NCBI GenBank assembly: GCA_023957315.1
Contig: JAMLHE010000003.1
Span: 248,001-312,000 of the forward strand
Length of the DNA stretch: 64,000 bases
From: Candidatus Kapaibacterium sp.
GTDB taxonomy: Bacteria > Bacteroidota > Ignavibacteria > Kapaibacteriales > UBA2268
Direction of reading: 5' to 3'
Shown here piece by piece: positions 1 to 9,600 of this stretch (within the stretch, counting starts at the first letter, position 1; each line of letters begins with the position of its first letter). The notes under the pieces are model-generated. The model was not told the DNA's origin. It saw only the letters and a list, made by a program, of their open reading frames with translations, and searched no databases. The position numbers and the translations under genes were made by a program.

Positions 1-160
1 CATAACTCACTTTGAAATCTGAACCAAATGATGAATCAAAAAGTAAAGTCACGGCAACTTGAATTAATGCAAATATAATGGTAAGTGCAATCAAAACACC
101 TACAATTTTCATGTAAAATTTTGCTAAAGTAGCCTGAGGTTTTTTGTGATTTTCTTCCAT
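1..160 (-). CDS. N-terminal part of a small membrane protein (cut by window edge)
   Basis: An open frame starts with ATG at 160 and runs off the left edge, giving 53 residues. It begins with a short charged stretch (MEENHKKPQ) and then one hydrophobic segment at about residues 17-39 (IVGVLIALTIIFALIQVAV), as in a single-pass inner-membrane protein. The protein is not recognised. It diverges from the secreted-protein gene at 264, with a 103-bp AT-rich gap between. It belongs to the host flank, not the prophage. Confidence 0.6.
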   Translation of the reverse strand, partial: MEENHKKPQATLAKFYMKIVGVLIALTIIFALIQVAVTLLFDSSFGSDFKVSY

Positions 161-263
161 ATAGTCCAATAAGCTAAATATTCATACTTCATTAATACAA
201 ATATAATTTAAATATGTTAAATTGCAGATTGAGTTATGACTAAAACTAAAAATTATTATTAGC

Positions 264-3200
264 ATGAAAAAATTAATCCTTACTATATTTATATGCTTTG
301 CAGCATATAACACCGCCCATGCCCAGCCTGTTGTGATTAGCGAATATTTGATTGGAGGCAATGCTTTTCAATGGACAGAGCTTCTGATTGTTGAAGATAA
401 CGTATCGCTCGTTGGGTACAAAATTCGTGATAACAGCCAAGATGAAAGTTGGATGGGAGGAGTGATTTTTAAAGACCATCCTCTATGGCGAAATTTAAGA
501 CGCGGAACCGTAATCGTTATCAATCACAGAACATTTGTGGTTGATGAAAATAAAGATGATGGGTATATTGAAATAGGTGCACAAAGCGGTTTGCATTTCA
601 CTCGCTACATGGAAAGTGGAGATTTGGATGAGTGGACAATTAGGGCTTTGAATGTCAACAGAACGAGCGATATGATACAAATCTTAGACCCTGACGGCAA
701 TCATGTTCATGTCTTAGCTCACGCCAGCTTGGTTGATAAACAAGCATTATTTGCAAGTCTTCCCAACCCGAAAATTGGTGTTCAAGATGCGTCGCCCGGG
801 CAGGGATATTCTTTGCGTGTAGTTCCCGGAGCAAACAAATCTCAGTATGGTGGCGGTCTTAGCAACACACTTGCAGCATTGGATAACACTCATATTTCAA
901 AAGGGACAGCTAATAATTCCAAATTGAGTACTGATGTAAATCAATTGTATTGGCGAGGATTGAGGCAACCTGATTGGACAAATCCTGCTATGACAGGAAC
1001 TCAAATTGTAGGTGCAAACAAAGACCAAATTCGTTTAGAATGGACACCTGCAAGCTCGATTTCCGACCCAATTGAAGGTTATATGATTCTGCGTTATGTA
1101 GATAATTCAAATCATGACCCGACAATTGAAGACGGCAAAATCTATAATATTGGGCAATCTTGGGGACCTTATACTTTGATTGGATATGTGCCCGATTTGA
1201 CAAATACTGAATTCATTGATAAATTTGATGCAATACCGGGAGTAACCTTTGAATGTGGCAAAACTTACGGATATCGCATATATGCTTACAGGTATAATCG
1301 AAGTGAAATTGATGCCGACAAAATTGATATTCAAATGACCAACGGCAGAGGACGCTCCTATAATGAAAATCAATTTGCCCAATCGATTGGAGTCATCAAA
1401 GATATACCGCCTCAACCGGTTATAACATCGAAGGGTGATATAACTACATTTTGCGGAAATGAAGAACTTGAATTGACTTCTAGTATAAAAGATTTGACTA
1501 AATATACTTTTGAGTGGATAAACACAGCCGATGCGAGTTTCAAAAGTGCCGAACATACTGTAAATGTCAATAAATCCGGGACTTATTATTTGGAAATCAC
1601 CGATAAAAATTCCGGTTGCAAATCAGGCTCAAACTCAATCACAATTACTGTGCTTGACGCCCCAGAAGTACACATTACTGACCCACTGACTTTCAAAACA
1701 TTTACAAAAGATACGATTATTCAACTATGTATTGGTCAAACTCAAAGGCTCCGCGGTTTAGTCACACCAACTCAATCCGATGGTTTTTACTGGATGAAAG
1801 ATGATTCTGAATTTTCAAAAAATAATGAAATCGACGTAAATCAAGATGGTGTGTATCAGTTTATTGCCGTTAAGGGCGGATTGTGCAGAGACAGCTCATA
1901 CCGAGTTGAAATCAGAATTATAAACCCTGATTTTACTTTGAGCGATGCATCTTTGAGTTTTAATGCCGATACAGACCCCGAAAAAGACTTGACAATCACA
2001 AATAATTCAAACAAAGATATTATTTTTAACGCAAATGATGTGATAATTGCAGGTGACGGGTTCTCGATTATTTCTCCAATGCCGGAGACGATTAAAAATA
2101 TTTATACTATTCCCGCAAATTCTTCGATTGTCTTCAAAATTAGATTTGCACCCGTAGGCTTTGGAACTCGTGACGGTCAACTAACGTTTAGAGGACCGTG
2201 CAATGTAACTAGGGTAGCATCACTGACAGGATTTAGACCCAATGAGGGTGAATCCGTACTCGACCCTGCCCCGCGAGATATTAACTTTGGTATAGTCCCG
2301 CTCAATTGCGACCAATTTATGGATTCTACGATTACTTTATTCTCGACAGGTCCTGATAAGTTTATGATTTTCAAGCCGGTTATGATGTTTGGGTATTTTG
2401 ATGTTACATCGCCGCGTTTCAACAATCCAAACGAAAAAACTGTATTAAATGAAAATAACCAGATGGCATTAACTGTCAGAGTTTTGGCTAACACTCCGGG
2501 AATTTATGTTGACACAGCCTTAATAGCATATCATGTAATCACCGAACCGAATAAAGTTGACACTCTAAAAATACACCTATCAATCGAGATTATTGACCCG
2601 AAATTGGAATTCAGCCCATTAGAGTTCGATTTTTCCGATTTACCGACTTGCGTTACTGAAATTGATACTTTTATTACAGTTTCGAATAACACCACCTATC
2701 CCTTCAATTTGAATAGGCAAGGACCCGATAATCGCTTCATCATAGATGAGAATTTGCCATTTGAAATCGGGGCTAATTCGGAAGTAAACGTTAAAATCAA
2801 AGTTAGATTCACTACTACAGATACTTATATAGTCAATATCCCCTATTTGCCTTGTACGATGTTATCTCCGCAAATTACAATTATTCCACCACAAAACGAG
2901 CTCGAAATTACAGTAGCTGATGAAATTGATTTTGGAATAATTAAAAATTGTGAGGAATCCGGGACTGTTACTTTAGATTTCGATATTAATGCATCGAACA
3001 CAGGCGCCAATATTGGAAATATAATTCATTCAGGAACTCATTTTTCTACAAATTTGACACAAAATAGCATTTTAAACCAAAATTCTAATCAATTCACTGT
3101 AACATTAACACAAACACAGCCGGGTATTTATATTGATTCATTAGTTTTTGTTGTCGAACCTTGCGATGAACGCATTGTAATATTGTTAAAAGCGGAACGC

Positions 3201-4262
3201 ACAGACCCTCAAGCTCCTCAAATTGACGGGCTTCAAATAGCTTTTGGCTCTGATGCTTTAGGCGTAGCCGAACAATTCAACCAAACATGGACAAATCCTG
3301 ACCCAACTGAAGATTTGGTTATCACTTCGATTACAGTTCCGGCACCATTTGAGTTGATTTCACACGCACCCGCTGATTTCCCTTTGACGATTGCGCCACA
3401 AGACAATATTATTATAGTCTATGAATTTAAACGCTTAATTGGTGGAGATTACTCGTATTATGTAACGGCAAATGTCAGTCTCCCCTGCAATCTGACCTAT
3501 TCATTCCCGATTTCCGGCGAAGCAATTGACGACAGGATGGTTCCGATTGTTTCGGAAATTCGCCCAACGAATATAGTCGCCGAATTGGGTCAAGTCTTCG
3601 ATATTCCGATTTTCATGACTATTCAAGACGGCTACGCTATCAACGGCTCAGGTGCTGAATCTGTCAGCCTTTATCTCAGTTATGAGCCAACGATGCTCTA
3701 CCCCGAAAGCGTAGTGGTCGGTGCAAATTTCGCGACAAGCATAACACAAGCTACAATCAGCGAAAATCAAGCAGGCAAATTGGTAGTAAATGCCAATTTG
3801 AGTAACTTGGAAAATCTTACTTCAGGCAATTGGTTCAATATTCGCGCTCAAGCCCTATTAGGAAATAAAATTGTAGGACCATTGGTAATTGATAGTGTAG
3901 TTTTCACATCTATTATAACGATTGACGTTGAAGAGTTTGAAGGACAATTGCAAATAATCGGGAATTGTGATTTGGACAGCCGTTTGTTAGATTTATCCGG
4001 TAACGTAGGAATGGTACTGACGGGAGCAAACCCACTTTCAGGAACCACGGAACTTGTCTTTAGCACCGTCACAGAGGATTTGACAGCCATCAATATGTAC
4101 AACTCATATGGCGAATTAGTCGAAACACTCGCAGAAGGCAGCTACAAACCCGGCAACTACACAATAACAATAGACGCTGCGAATTATTCGAGCGGCGCAT
4201 ATTTAATTAGAATGATAAGCGGAATGGCAGTCCGCACCGAGAAACTGATAATATTGAAATAG
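264..4262 (+). CDS. Large secreted protein, lamin-tail-like and Ig-like domains, T9SS C-terminal sorting tail
   Basis: The 1332-aa protein starts with a signal peptide (MKKLILTIFICFAAYNTAHA, cleavage before QP). The next 120 residues (VVISEY... with FQWTELL) resemble a lamin-tail domain. A fibronectin III-like stretch (about 250-380) and an Ig/PKD-like stretch (about 390-465) follow, then several repeated beta-rich modules with the pattern 'V/L-x-F-G-x-V/I', like ASH/choice-of-anchor modules. The last about 80 residues (NPLSGTTELVF...GAYLIRM...EKLIILK) match the type A sorting signal used by type IX secretion. It is therefore probably exported and displayed on the cell surface. Ligand or function is not visible. 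It belongs to the host flank. Confidence 0.85.
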   Translation: MKKLILTIFICFAAYNTAHAQPVVISEYLIGGNAFQWTELLIVEDNVSLVGYKIRDNSQDESWMGGVIFKDHPLWRNLRRGTVIVINHRTFVVDENKDDGYIEIGAQSGLHFTRYMESGDLDEWTIRALNVNRTSDMIQILDPDGNHVHVLAHASLVDKQALFASLPNPKIGVQDASPGQGYSLRVVPGANKSQYGGGLSNTLAALDNTHISKGTANNSKLSTDVNQLYWRGLRQPDWTNPAMTGTQIVGANKDQIRLEWTPASSISDPIEGYMILRYVDNSNHDPTIEDGKIYNIGQSWGPYTLIGYVPDLTNTEFIDKFDAIPGVTFECGKTYGYRIYAYRYNRSEIDADKIDIQMTNGRGRSYNENQFAQSIGVIKDIPPQPVITSKGDITTFCGNEELELTSSIKDLTKYTFEWINTADASFKSAEHTVNVNKSGTYYLEITDKNSGCKSGSNSITITVLDAPEVHITDPLTFKTFTKDTIIQLCIGQTQRLRGLVTPTQSDGFYWMKDDSEFSKNNEIDVNQDGVYQFIAVKGGLCRDSSYRVEIRIINPDFTLSDASLSFNADTDPEKDLTITNNSNKDIIFNANDVIIAGDGFSIISPMPETIKNIYTIPANSSIVFKIRFAPVGFGTRDGQLTFRGPCNVTRVASLTGFRPNEGESVLDPAPRDINFGIVPLNCDQFMDSTITLFSTGPDKFMIFKPVMMFGYFDVTSPRFNNPNEKTVLNENNQMALTVRVLANTPGIYVDTALIAYHVITEPNKVDTLKIHLSIEIIDPKLEFSPLEFDFSDLPTCVTEIDTFITVSNNTTYPFNLNRQGPDNRFIIDENLPFEIGANSEVNVKIKVRFTTTDTYIVNIPYLPCTMLSPQITIIPPQNELEITVADEIDFGIIKNCEESGTVTLDFDINASNTGANIGNIIHSGTHFSTNLTQNSILNQNSNQFTVTLTQTQPGIYIDSLVFVVEPCDERIVILLKAERTDPQAPQIDGLQIAFGSDALGVAEQFNQTWTNPDPTEDLVITSITVPAPFELISHAPADFPLTIAPQDNIIIVYEFKRLIGGDYSYYVTANVSLPCNLTYSFPISGEAIDDRMVPIVSEIRPTNIVAELGQVFDIPIFMTIQDGYAINGSGAESVSLYLSYEPTMLYPESVVVGANFATSITQATISENQAGKLVVNANLSNLENLTSGNWFNIRAQALLGNKIVGPLVIDSVVFTSIITIDVEEFEGQLQIIGNCDLDSRLLDLSGNVGMVLTGANPLSGTTELVFSTVTEDLTAINMYNSYGELVETLAEGSYKPGNYTITIDAANYSSGAYLIRMISGMAVRTEKLIILK

Positions 4263-4472
4263 ATGAGCCTTGTCCTGAAATACATTGACAAACATAGCCC
4301 ATGAATTTATTCGTGGGATAAAAAGAAACCTCATCCAAATAATGTAGTGACAGAACAGCGTTCTATCAACTAAATTCAGATGTGGTTAAATATCCTTACC
4401 CATTCTGTCATGTGTTACAACAGACCACGAACTTTTTTTAGTACAAGACATCTATCTTTAAAAAAGTTTTTG

Positions 4473-4480
4473 TACATTTG
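4473..4480 (+). promoter_or_regulatory. Possible Bacteroidota-type -7 box (TACATTTG)
   Basis: TACATTTG fits the Bacteroidota sigma-A -7 consensus TAnnTTTG and lies 61 bp before the ATG of the lipoprotein gene at 4542. I do not see a convincing TTTG -33 box at the right distance. The rest of the 279-bp gap (4263-4541) holds short inverted repeats (CCCATGAA...TTCGTGGG around 4300-4319; GAAC...GTTC near 4353) and no gene. Confidence 0.35.
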
Positions 4481-4541
4481 CTTGTCTTGTTATTGTAAAA
4501 ACGGTCATGACTGAAATTTATAAAATAAAACAGAGGTAATC

Positions 4542-5321
4542 ATGAAATCATATTGGATAATTCTGTTAATAATTCTTCCAATTATTTTAGCTGGTTGCCC
4601 TGAAAAAAATAATCCGACTATACCTAATCCAAAGGATACTTGTGAAGGCAAAAGAAATTTAGTTCCCGAGATAAAAATTTACGAAACCAACTTTACAGTA
4701 AAAGAACCATTGTTGGTACAAGATACTGTACTAGTAGGCAATGATATAACATTTGTTGCACCACCGGGTTTTAGCTCATATAAATGGCAAATTGGACTTG
4801 ATGAAAGAGAATTCACTACAGAAAAAGTTACTTTTTGGTTTTCGTGGGATAAGGCATATACTAATTTACCTATTCGCTTGATAGTCAGAAATCCTATCGA
4901 ATGTTTTGAATACACACAAGAATATGATACCGTTCATACAAGCATCTTTTTGCAACATAAGAGAAAAGCTAAAATTCTTGGCGAGTATTTCGGGACAAAT
5001 GATAATAATCCCCTTGATACCATGACAGTAGAAATATTTTTTCAAAAAGATGAACCAACATCTTCGCTTTGGTATGTAAAAAATATAAACAGAGGTTGTG
5101 GTTATTTCCCAACTTCTGGCTTCAAAAAAAATTTAATTACCAACAAACAAGTAATTATTGACATGAATGGTTCAAAATACGAAGGATGTTATCATACTCG
5201 AGGAGAAGGTTATTTAGTGAGTACAGATGAAGATTCCTTAATATTTGACTATGCTTGGGGTGAAAATATTTTCAAGGGTGATACAATTTTCCAAACTTTC
5301 AGAGGCAGGAGGATAAAATGA
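4542..5321 (+). CDS. Putative lipoprotein, PKD-like
   Basis: The 259-aa protein has a lipoprotein signal (MKSYWIILLIILPIILAGC) with lipobox LAGC, so Cys19 would be lipidated after cleavage. Residues about 45-130 look like a PKD/Ig fold (DITFVAPPGFSSYKWQIG), and a second beta-rich half follows with two Cys residues. There is no known enzymatic motif. An upstream AGAGGT acts as a weak Shine-Dalgarno. It belongs to the host flank, beside another exported protein, and envelope location is the only supported inference. Confidence 0.75.
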   Translation: MKSYWIILLIILPIILAGCPEKNNPTIPNPKDTCEGKRNLVPEIKIYETNFTVKEPLLVQDTVLVGNDITFVAPPGFSSYKWQIGLDEREFTTEKVTFWFSWDKAYTNLPIRLIVRNPIECFEYTQEYDTVHTSIFLQHKRKAKILGEYFGTNDNNPLDTMTVEIFFQKDEPTSSLWYVKNINRGCGYFPTSGFKKNLITNKQVIIDMNGSKYEGCYHTRGEGYLVSTDEDSLIFDYAWGENIFKGDTIFQTFRGRRIK

Positions 5322-5594
5322 AAAATGTCAATTGTGTTCTCTGCTTCCTTTGCGGATACTCTTCTGTCTTTGTAACAACTGACGGGCAGAAATTCCCCTC
5401 TTGAGAGGTGCCTGCGAAGCAGACGGGGTGGATTGTCTTATCTTTTCCCACGAATCATACGCTAGTCATGTTGAGCGAAGCGAAACATCCATGTCTTTTT
5501 TAAAAACTTGATTCTTCGCCTTCGGCTCAGAATGACCTGATAATAATTCCTTGCGCCCTTTGCGGTTAAATGTACTTCCTTTCCCAAAAAAATC
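5322..5594. other. Host intergenic stretch with degenerate repeat-like sequence, no gene
   Basis: No open frame of credible length is seen. The stretch contains short motifs of the kind dispersed between genes in this lineage: TTGAGCGAAGCGAAACATC near 5471 and, about 40 bp later, an inverted partner TTCTTCGCCTTCGGCTCAG near 5512, plus CCCCTCTTGAGAGG near 5396. Another CCCACGAAT piece at 5448 echoes one at 4312. I infer intergenic repeat debris of the host chromosome; copy number cannot be judged from this window. Confidence 0.4.
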
Positions 5595-5619
5595 AAAAAA
5601 GCCGAACTTACGCTCGGCT
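5595..5619 (-). terminator. Rho-independent terminator (minus strand), downstream of the tRNA 3' remnant
   Basis: AGCCGA (5600-5605) pairs with TCGGCT (5614-5619). On the minus strand the hairpin is followed by a run of T (A-run 5595-5600 on plus, with another A-run before it). It lies just after the 3' end of the tRNA-like remnant at 5629-5650, so it is best read as the original terminator of that host tRNA gene. Confidence 0.7.
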
Positions 5620-5628
5620 TTCTACTTT

Positions 5629-5650
5629 CGTGGGCCCGGAGGGATTCGGA
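5629..5650 (-). other. Probable prophage attachment site: 3' end of a tRNA gene
   Basis: Read on the minus strand, the 22 nt TCCGAATCCCTCCGGGCCCACG look like the T-loop, T-stem 3' strand and acceptor 3' strand of a bacterial tRNA. The matching T-stem 5' strand, anticodon arm, D-arm and acceptor 5' strand are absent on the expected (right) side. A minus-strand terminator follows directly. Phage genes begin about 330 bp to the right and host genes lie to the left. This is the expected left junction after integration into the 3' end of a tRNA gene, with the intact tRNA rebuilt at the other end. Confidence 0.6.
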
Positions 5651-5918
5651 CGTGGTAATTGCCGAGAATAGATTGATGCCTGAAATCGCTTATAAACTAA
5701 GGTTTATCGAATTCTGATTTATACATAAATTGCTATATTGAGCTAAATTTTACTATATAATAATCCACGTATAATCCACACTTTTAACTATAATTAATTC
5801 CCCGAAATTAGCCGATTTGGCTGTTAAGGTTCGGTTTTTTAGGGTTATACCATATTAATAGGTATATATTTATTAAAAACCGAATAAGGGTCGTTTTTGC
5901 CGACTAATTTATATTATC
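5651..5918. other. Noncoding prophage end with nested inverted repeat
   Basis: No gene is seen. TAATCCAC occurs twice 11 bp apart (5761-5768, 5772-5779), a layout reminiscent of integrase arm-type sites. A nested inverted repeat follows: outer arms TTCGGTTTTT (5830-5839) and AAAAACCGAA (5875-5884), inner arms TATACC (5846-5851) and GGTATA (5861-5866). The position directly inside the presumed att core suggests a role in integration or excision, but this is inference. Confidence 0.4.
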
Positions 5919-5950
5919 CAAAAAAAGACCCGCCGATTTCTCGACGGGCT
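5919..5950 (-). terminator. Rho-independent terminator ending the late minus-strand operon
   Basis: CCCGCCGA (5929-5936) and TCGACGGG (5941-5948) form an 8-bp stem with one mismatch and a TTTC loop. On the minus strand it is followed by eight T (A-run 5919-5926). It lies 28 bp after the stop of the 5978-6364 gene and closes the long minus-strand structural operon. Confidence 0.8.
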
Positions 5951-5977
5951 GTAGCATATAGGTTTTTCAACCTTTCG

Positions 5978-6364
5978 TTAATCGAGGTTTCTTAGTTCCT
6001 CAGGCATTTTTTCAAAAATACTTTGTTCAAGATTTGTAAAGTATTGTTGAATTTCTTGAAGTTTTGATTTTTCGTCAACCAAGAGTTCTTGGTCAATAAC
6101 GAGAGCCAAACTTCTTTGAACAGTAGCAATTCTTTTCAAAGTTGGATTGAATTGCTTTGATAAGCGACGGTACATAGCGAGTTTTTCCATTAGAGCTTTG
6201 TGACCGTTTGTAGCTTTTGTTTCTGGAGCATTTGGAGTTTCTGCTTCCGGAGCGTTTGGAGTTTCAACTTCGATTGAAGTTTTTGGAATTTCTACTTCGT
6301 TTTGAGTAGTTGAATTGTTTGTAACTTCGTTTGAAGTTTCGGCTGATTTTAGTGATTTAGCCAT
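5978..6364 (-). CDS. Small hypothetical protein with ETPNAPE repeats, last gene of the late operon
   Basis: 128 aa, starting ATG at 6364. The N-terminal half is low complexity and rich in Thr, Asn, Glu and Pro, with two near-identical copies of ETPNAPE (about residues 34-50). The C-terminal half is helical and charged (HKALMEKLAMYRRLSKQFNPTLKRIATVQ..., then LQEIQQYFTNLEQSIFEKM). No family is recognised. It follows the tape-measure gene after about 300 bp and ends at a strong terminator. It could be a late accessory or minor virion protein; function unknown. Confidence 0.65.
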   Translation of the reverse strand: MAKSLKSAETSNEVTNNSTTQNEVEIPKTSIEVETPNAPEAETPNAPETKATNGHKALMEKLAMYRRLSKQFNPTLKRIATVQRSLALVIDQELLVDEKSKLQEIQQYFTNLEQSIFEKMPEELRNLD

Positions 6365-6403
6365 TGTAAAACCTTTATAAATAATTTAAAAAACTGTTGT
6401 TTT

Positions 6404-6432
6404 GTCACCCCACTTTGGGATGACTTTTTTTT
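6404..6432 (+). terminator. Plus-strand terminator-like hairpin with T8 tail
   Basis: GTCACCCC and GGGATGAC (6404-6424) form a stem with one mismatch and an ACTTT loop, followed directly by eight T on the plus strand (6425-6432). No plus-strand gene is seen upstream within the prophage, so it may stop read-through from the host side or end a short RNA. Confidence 0.5.
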
Positions 6433-6508
6433 CCGATTTTCAAAAAACACAAATTAACTTTTGTTCATTTAACCTGTATCAAAAATAAGGTTTTTATGAA
6501 TGTAATCC

Positions 6509-6629
6509 AAGAATTATTCTTAAATATTCCTGTAAAAATCCCTCGTAAAATGCCCCCATTCTATTAAGTGCGTATTAATATACCCGATTAAAAGAAAAAA
6601 ATATTCCTATAAAGCTAAGAATTATTCTT
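6509..6629. repeat. Pair of identical 13-bp palindromes AAGAATTATTCTT
   Basis: AAGAATTATTCTT occurs at 6509-6521 and again at 6617-6629. Each is a perfect palindrome around a central T, and each is close to a TATTCCT(A/G)TA element (6524-6534 and 6602-6611). They lie in the roughly 300-bp gap between the tape-measure gene and the 5978-6364 gene, which otherwise holds no credible gene. They are possible operator sites for the last gene of the operon. Confidence 0.45.
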
Positions 6630-6663
6630 AAACCTTATAGAAATATTTGATTAATTTTTGTTT

Positions 6664-9600
6664 TTATTTTGTTCTACTGTCATCAAAAGCATTTTCATTC
6701 ACTAACATGATTTTCATTTTGCGAGCTGTGAATTCTGTGATTAACTTTTGATTCTCGACTGCTTCACGAAGCAATCGTATTTCTTGAATCAGAGGCGTCA
6801 CTATATTTGTAGCCATTAGGGAGATATAAGCGATTAAGTCAACATCTCGGAACACCCACTCAGCATTACGTCCACCCTTCTCAGAGGCATCCCCTACTAT
6901 TGCCGTTGGAACATCAAAACGTCCGCCTGATGCAAATGACATTATTGATTGTAAAAACGGTTCACTTAGCTTTTTGACAAATAACGATAAGGTCTGTTGA
7001 ACTAATCCAAGTGCCGCTATGTTACCCGGAAATGGTATTGAATTGATAAACGATACAACACCCGGACTTAACACCAAATCCAATACGAATCCTTCAACTT
7101 TCTTTTGCAATATCCCGACTAACTGACCAAAAAATGCCCTCGCATTTTCAACCATCGCTTCTGTTCCGCCACCTGCGAATAAATCTGATTGAGCCTCTGT
7201 AATATTTTCGCCTAACAACTCCATCAATACCGCTAAGTCCGTTGTTTTTTGGTCTAATAGAATTTCACTATTATTCAAATCGTTAATCAATGGACTAAGC
7301 ATCTGTAATTCCGATTCATTCAAACCACTTTGCTTAGCGATTTTACTATATTCTTCAAATAGTCTCTTAGATTCGTTTAGGCTGTCAGTAGTCCCGGCTT
7401 TCTCAGCAATTAACCTTGCATCTTGGTATTTCCGATTAGCTTCCAACAAACCGTTCATAACACTTTGGTCAATCTTGTTTTTATCTTGAACTATGGCGAT
7501 TTCATCTTTTAATCGGTTACGCTCGGCAGTCAACAACTCCTCATCTTTCCGCCTTTGAAGTTCACGCTGTACACCAACTTTTTGTTGCTCCATTCCGATA
7601 AGTAAGTTTTGAAATTCAACTTCCTTTTGTTGCTTCTTTTTGCGATAATCATCTTCGATTTCTAATTTACGCTTCTCCAAATCTTCTTTGCTGATTAGCT
7701 CCATATCTCGAAGATTATCCAATTGCTTCAATTGCTCATTTTTACTTTCATCTAAATTGGCAAAGGTAGAGCTTTTGTCAATGGCAATTCGTTCTTGTTG
7801 GCTCTTATCATAACTTTCGGTAAACCTTTGTAGTCTCGCTTCCTGTTCGCTGTAACGTGCATCAATTAATTGACTTTCACTATCGTAATAACTCCGAACC
7901 TTAGCTAAACGTCTATCGTATTGAGTGGTGATTGTGCTTGTGATTGAGTTGCCTAAGTCAAATTCTTGTTTCTCTAAGTCCAGACCCTTACGCTTAGCAG
8001 TATTTAACCTTGCATTATATTCATTTTCGATTGCCAAACGTTGCTCTTCACTCGCATTTTCGCCAAGTTCAGCTAATTTCTTATCACGTTCTTGCTCGAT
8101 TGCATTTATAGCTTCATTTTGGTCAACTAAGGAGCTTTTGATTAATTCAAGTCTTGCTTTATAACGCTCGATTATAATGCTGAAATCATCGTTTGATTTG
8201 ATTCCGGCATCAATTTCAAATAACAACTTTTGATTCTCGAAATCATCAAATTCACGTTGCAATGCTACTTTGTCAAGTTTGATGTTTAACTTCAATTCGC
8301 TAATCTTGTTAAGATTTTCTTGAATAGTCCTATCCATATCCGCTACTGCTAATGCAATCTCTTTTTTCTCGTCAGGCTTTACTCTTAATCCAACATTAAT
8401 AGCACCTTCGTTATCGCGAGTTATTTTATAAGTTTCTTCGAGAACTTTCTTTTGTTCGCGTAAGCCATCTAACTGCTTATTAGCGAGAACAAATTCATCA
8501 AAAGCAGTCTTTTCACGCTCAGCCTCCAATCTACTTGTTTCGTAATTGATTTCAAACATTCTTTGCTCGGTACTAATTGCCTTAGTTTTCTGGTCAACAA
8601 TTGCTTTTGCATATTCATAAGCATTACGTCCGGCTCTTTCCACCTGCCCCGATTCAATCTTGATTCTTTCTTCCAGAGCATCAAGGTTCTTTTTTTCCTT
8701 GACTTGGTCTTTAAGACCTGTCAAGAGCTTAGACCTATCATCTTGTAGCTTTTTACGTTCCTCAGGGTCCCGCTCATCTTTTATCATTTTATCAATTTCG
8801 GCAATGGCAGATGTTTGTGATTTAATCATAGAATCGGCAGAACCTCTCGCTTCATCCCATGCTTTTGCTAAGTCACCAACTTTGAATCGCGCCCGTTCAG
8901 TCAATTTATTCGATTCAATTTGAGCCTTAACCATCTTGCGAACTTCCTCTTCCGAAAGTCCAAGTGTTTTCGCAACTTGCTTAAAAGTATCACCTGTATC
9001 AAATCCTGCTTTTTCTGATTGAGCTAATGCTTCAATCATTTTATCTTGAACAACTTCAATTTCATCGCTTACCAATTCATATTGAGTACGCAAATCGCTT
9101 GTATCTTTACCCTGCTCGATATGTTCATTAATTTGAGTTCTTAAGGTTTCAAGTTTCTTGCCGTTCTCAATGTAAACCCTCCCCTCATCGGCAATACCAT
9201 CAATAAATTGCTTTTGCTTATCTTGTAAATCTTTACCGTATGCAGATTTTTGAGCAGATGAATAGTTCTTTACGGCATCAACGTTCACTTTGTAAGTATC
9301 TACTAATTTGCCGTTCGCATCTACTAATACACCTGTTTGCTCGACAGCATCCGGGTATGATTTTTTGATGGCTTCTGCGATTGAGGCTTTTTCCAATTCA
9401 TCTGTGGTTTGCTCGAATTGCTCTACAAACTTCTGCAATTGGTTTTCATCATCAATTTTGCCCTTCAGCTTTACCATGTCACTTATCTTAGCTCCAATAT
9501 CAGCTTTATTAGCTTCTTTTTGCAATTCGGCTAATTGGTCACGGAACTCTAAACGTGCCTCAGGGGGGATTTCAACACCCTCTAATGTTATTCCTACTTT

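Noticed and set aside
5629..5720. Complete tRNA gene on the minus strand
   Set aside because: The T-stem 5' strand, anticodon arm, D-arm and acceptor 5' strand are missing; only the 3' end is present.
6497..6568. 23-codon plus-strand frame (MNVIQELF...)
   Set aside because: Very short, no good ribosome site and no family; the segment is better explained as a regulatory palindrome.
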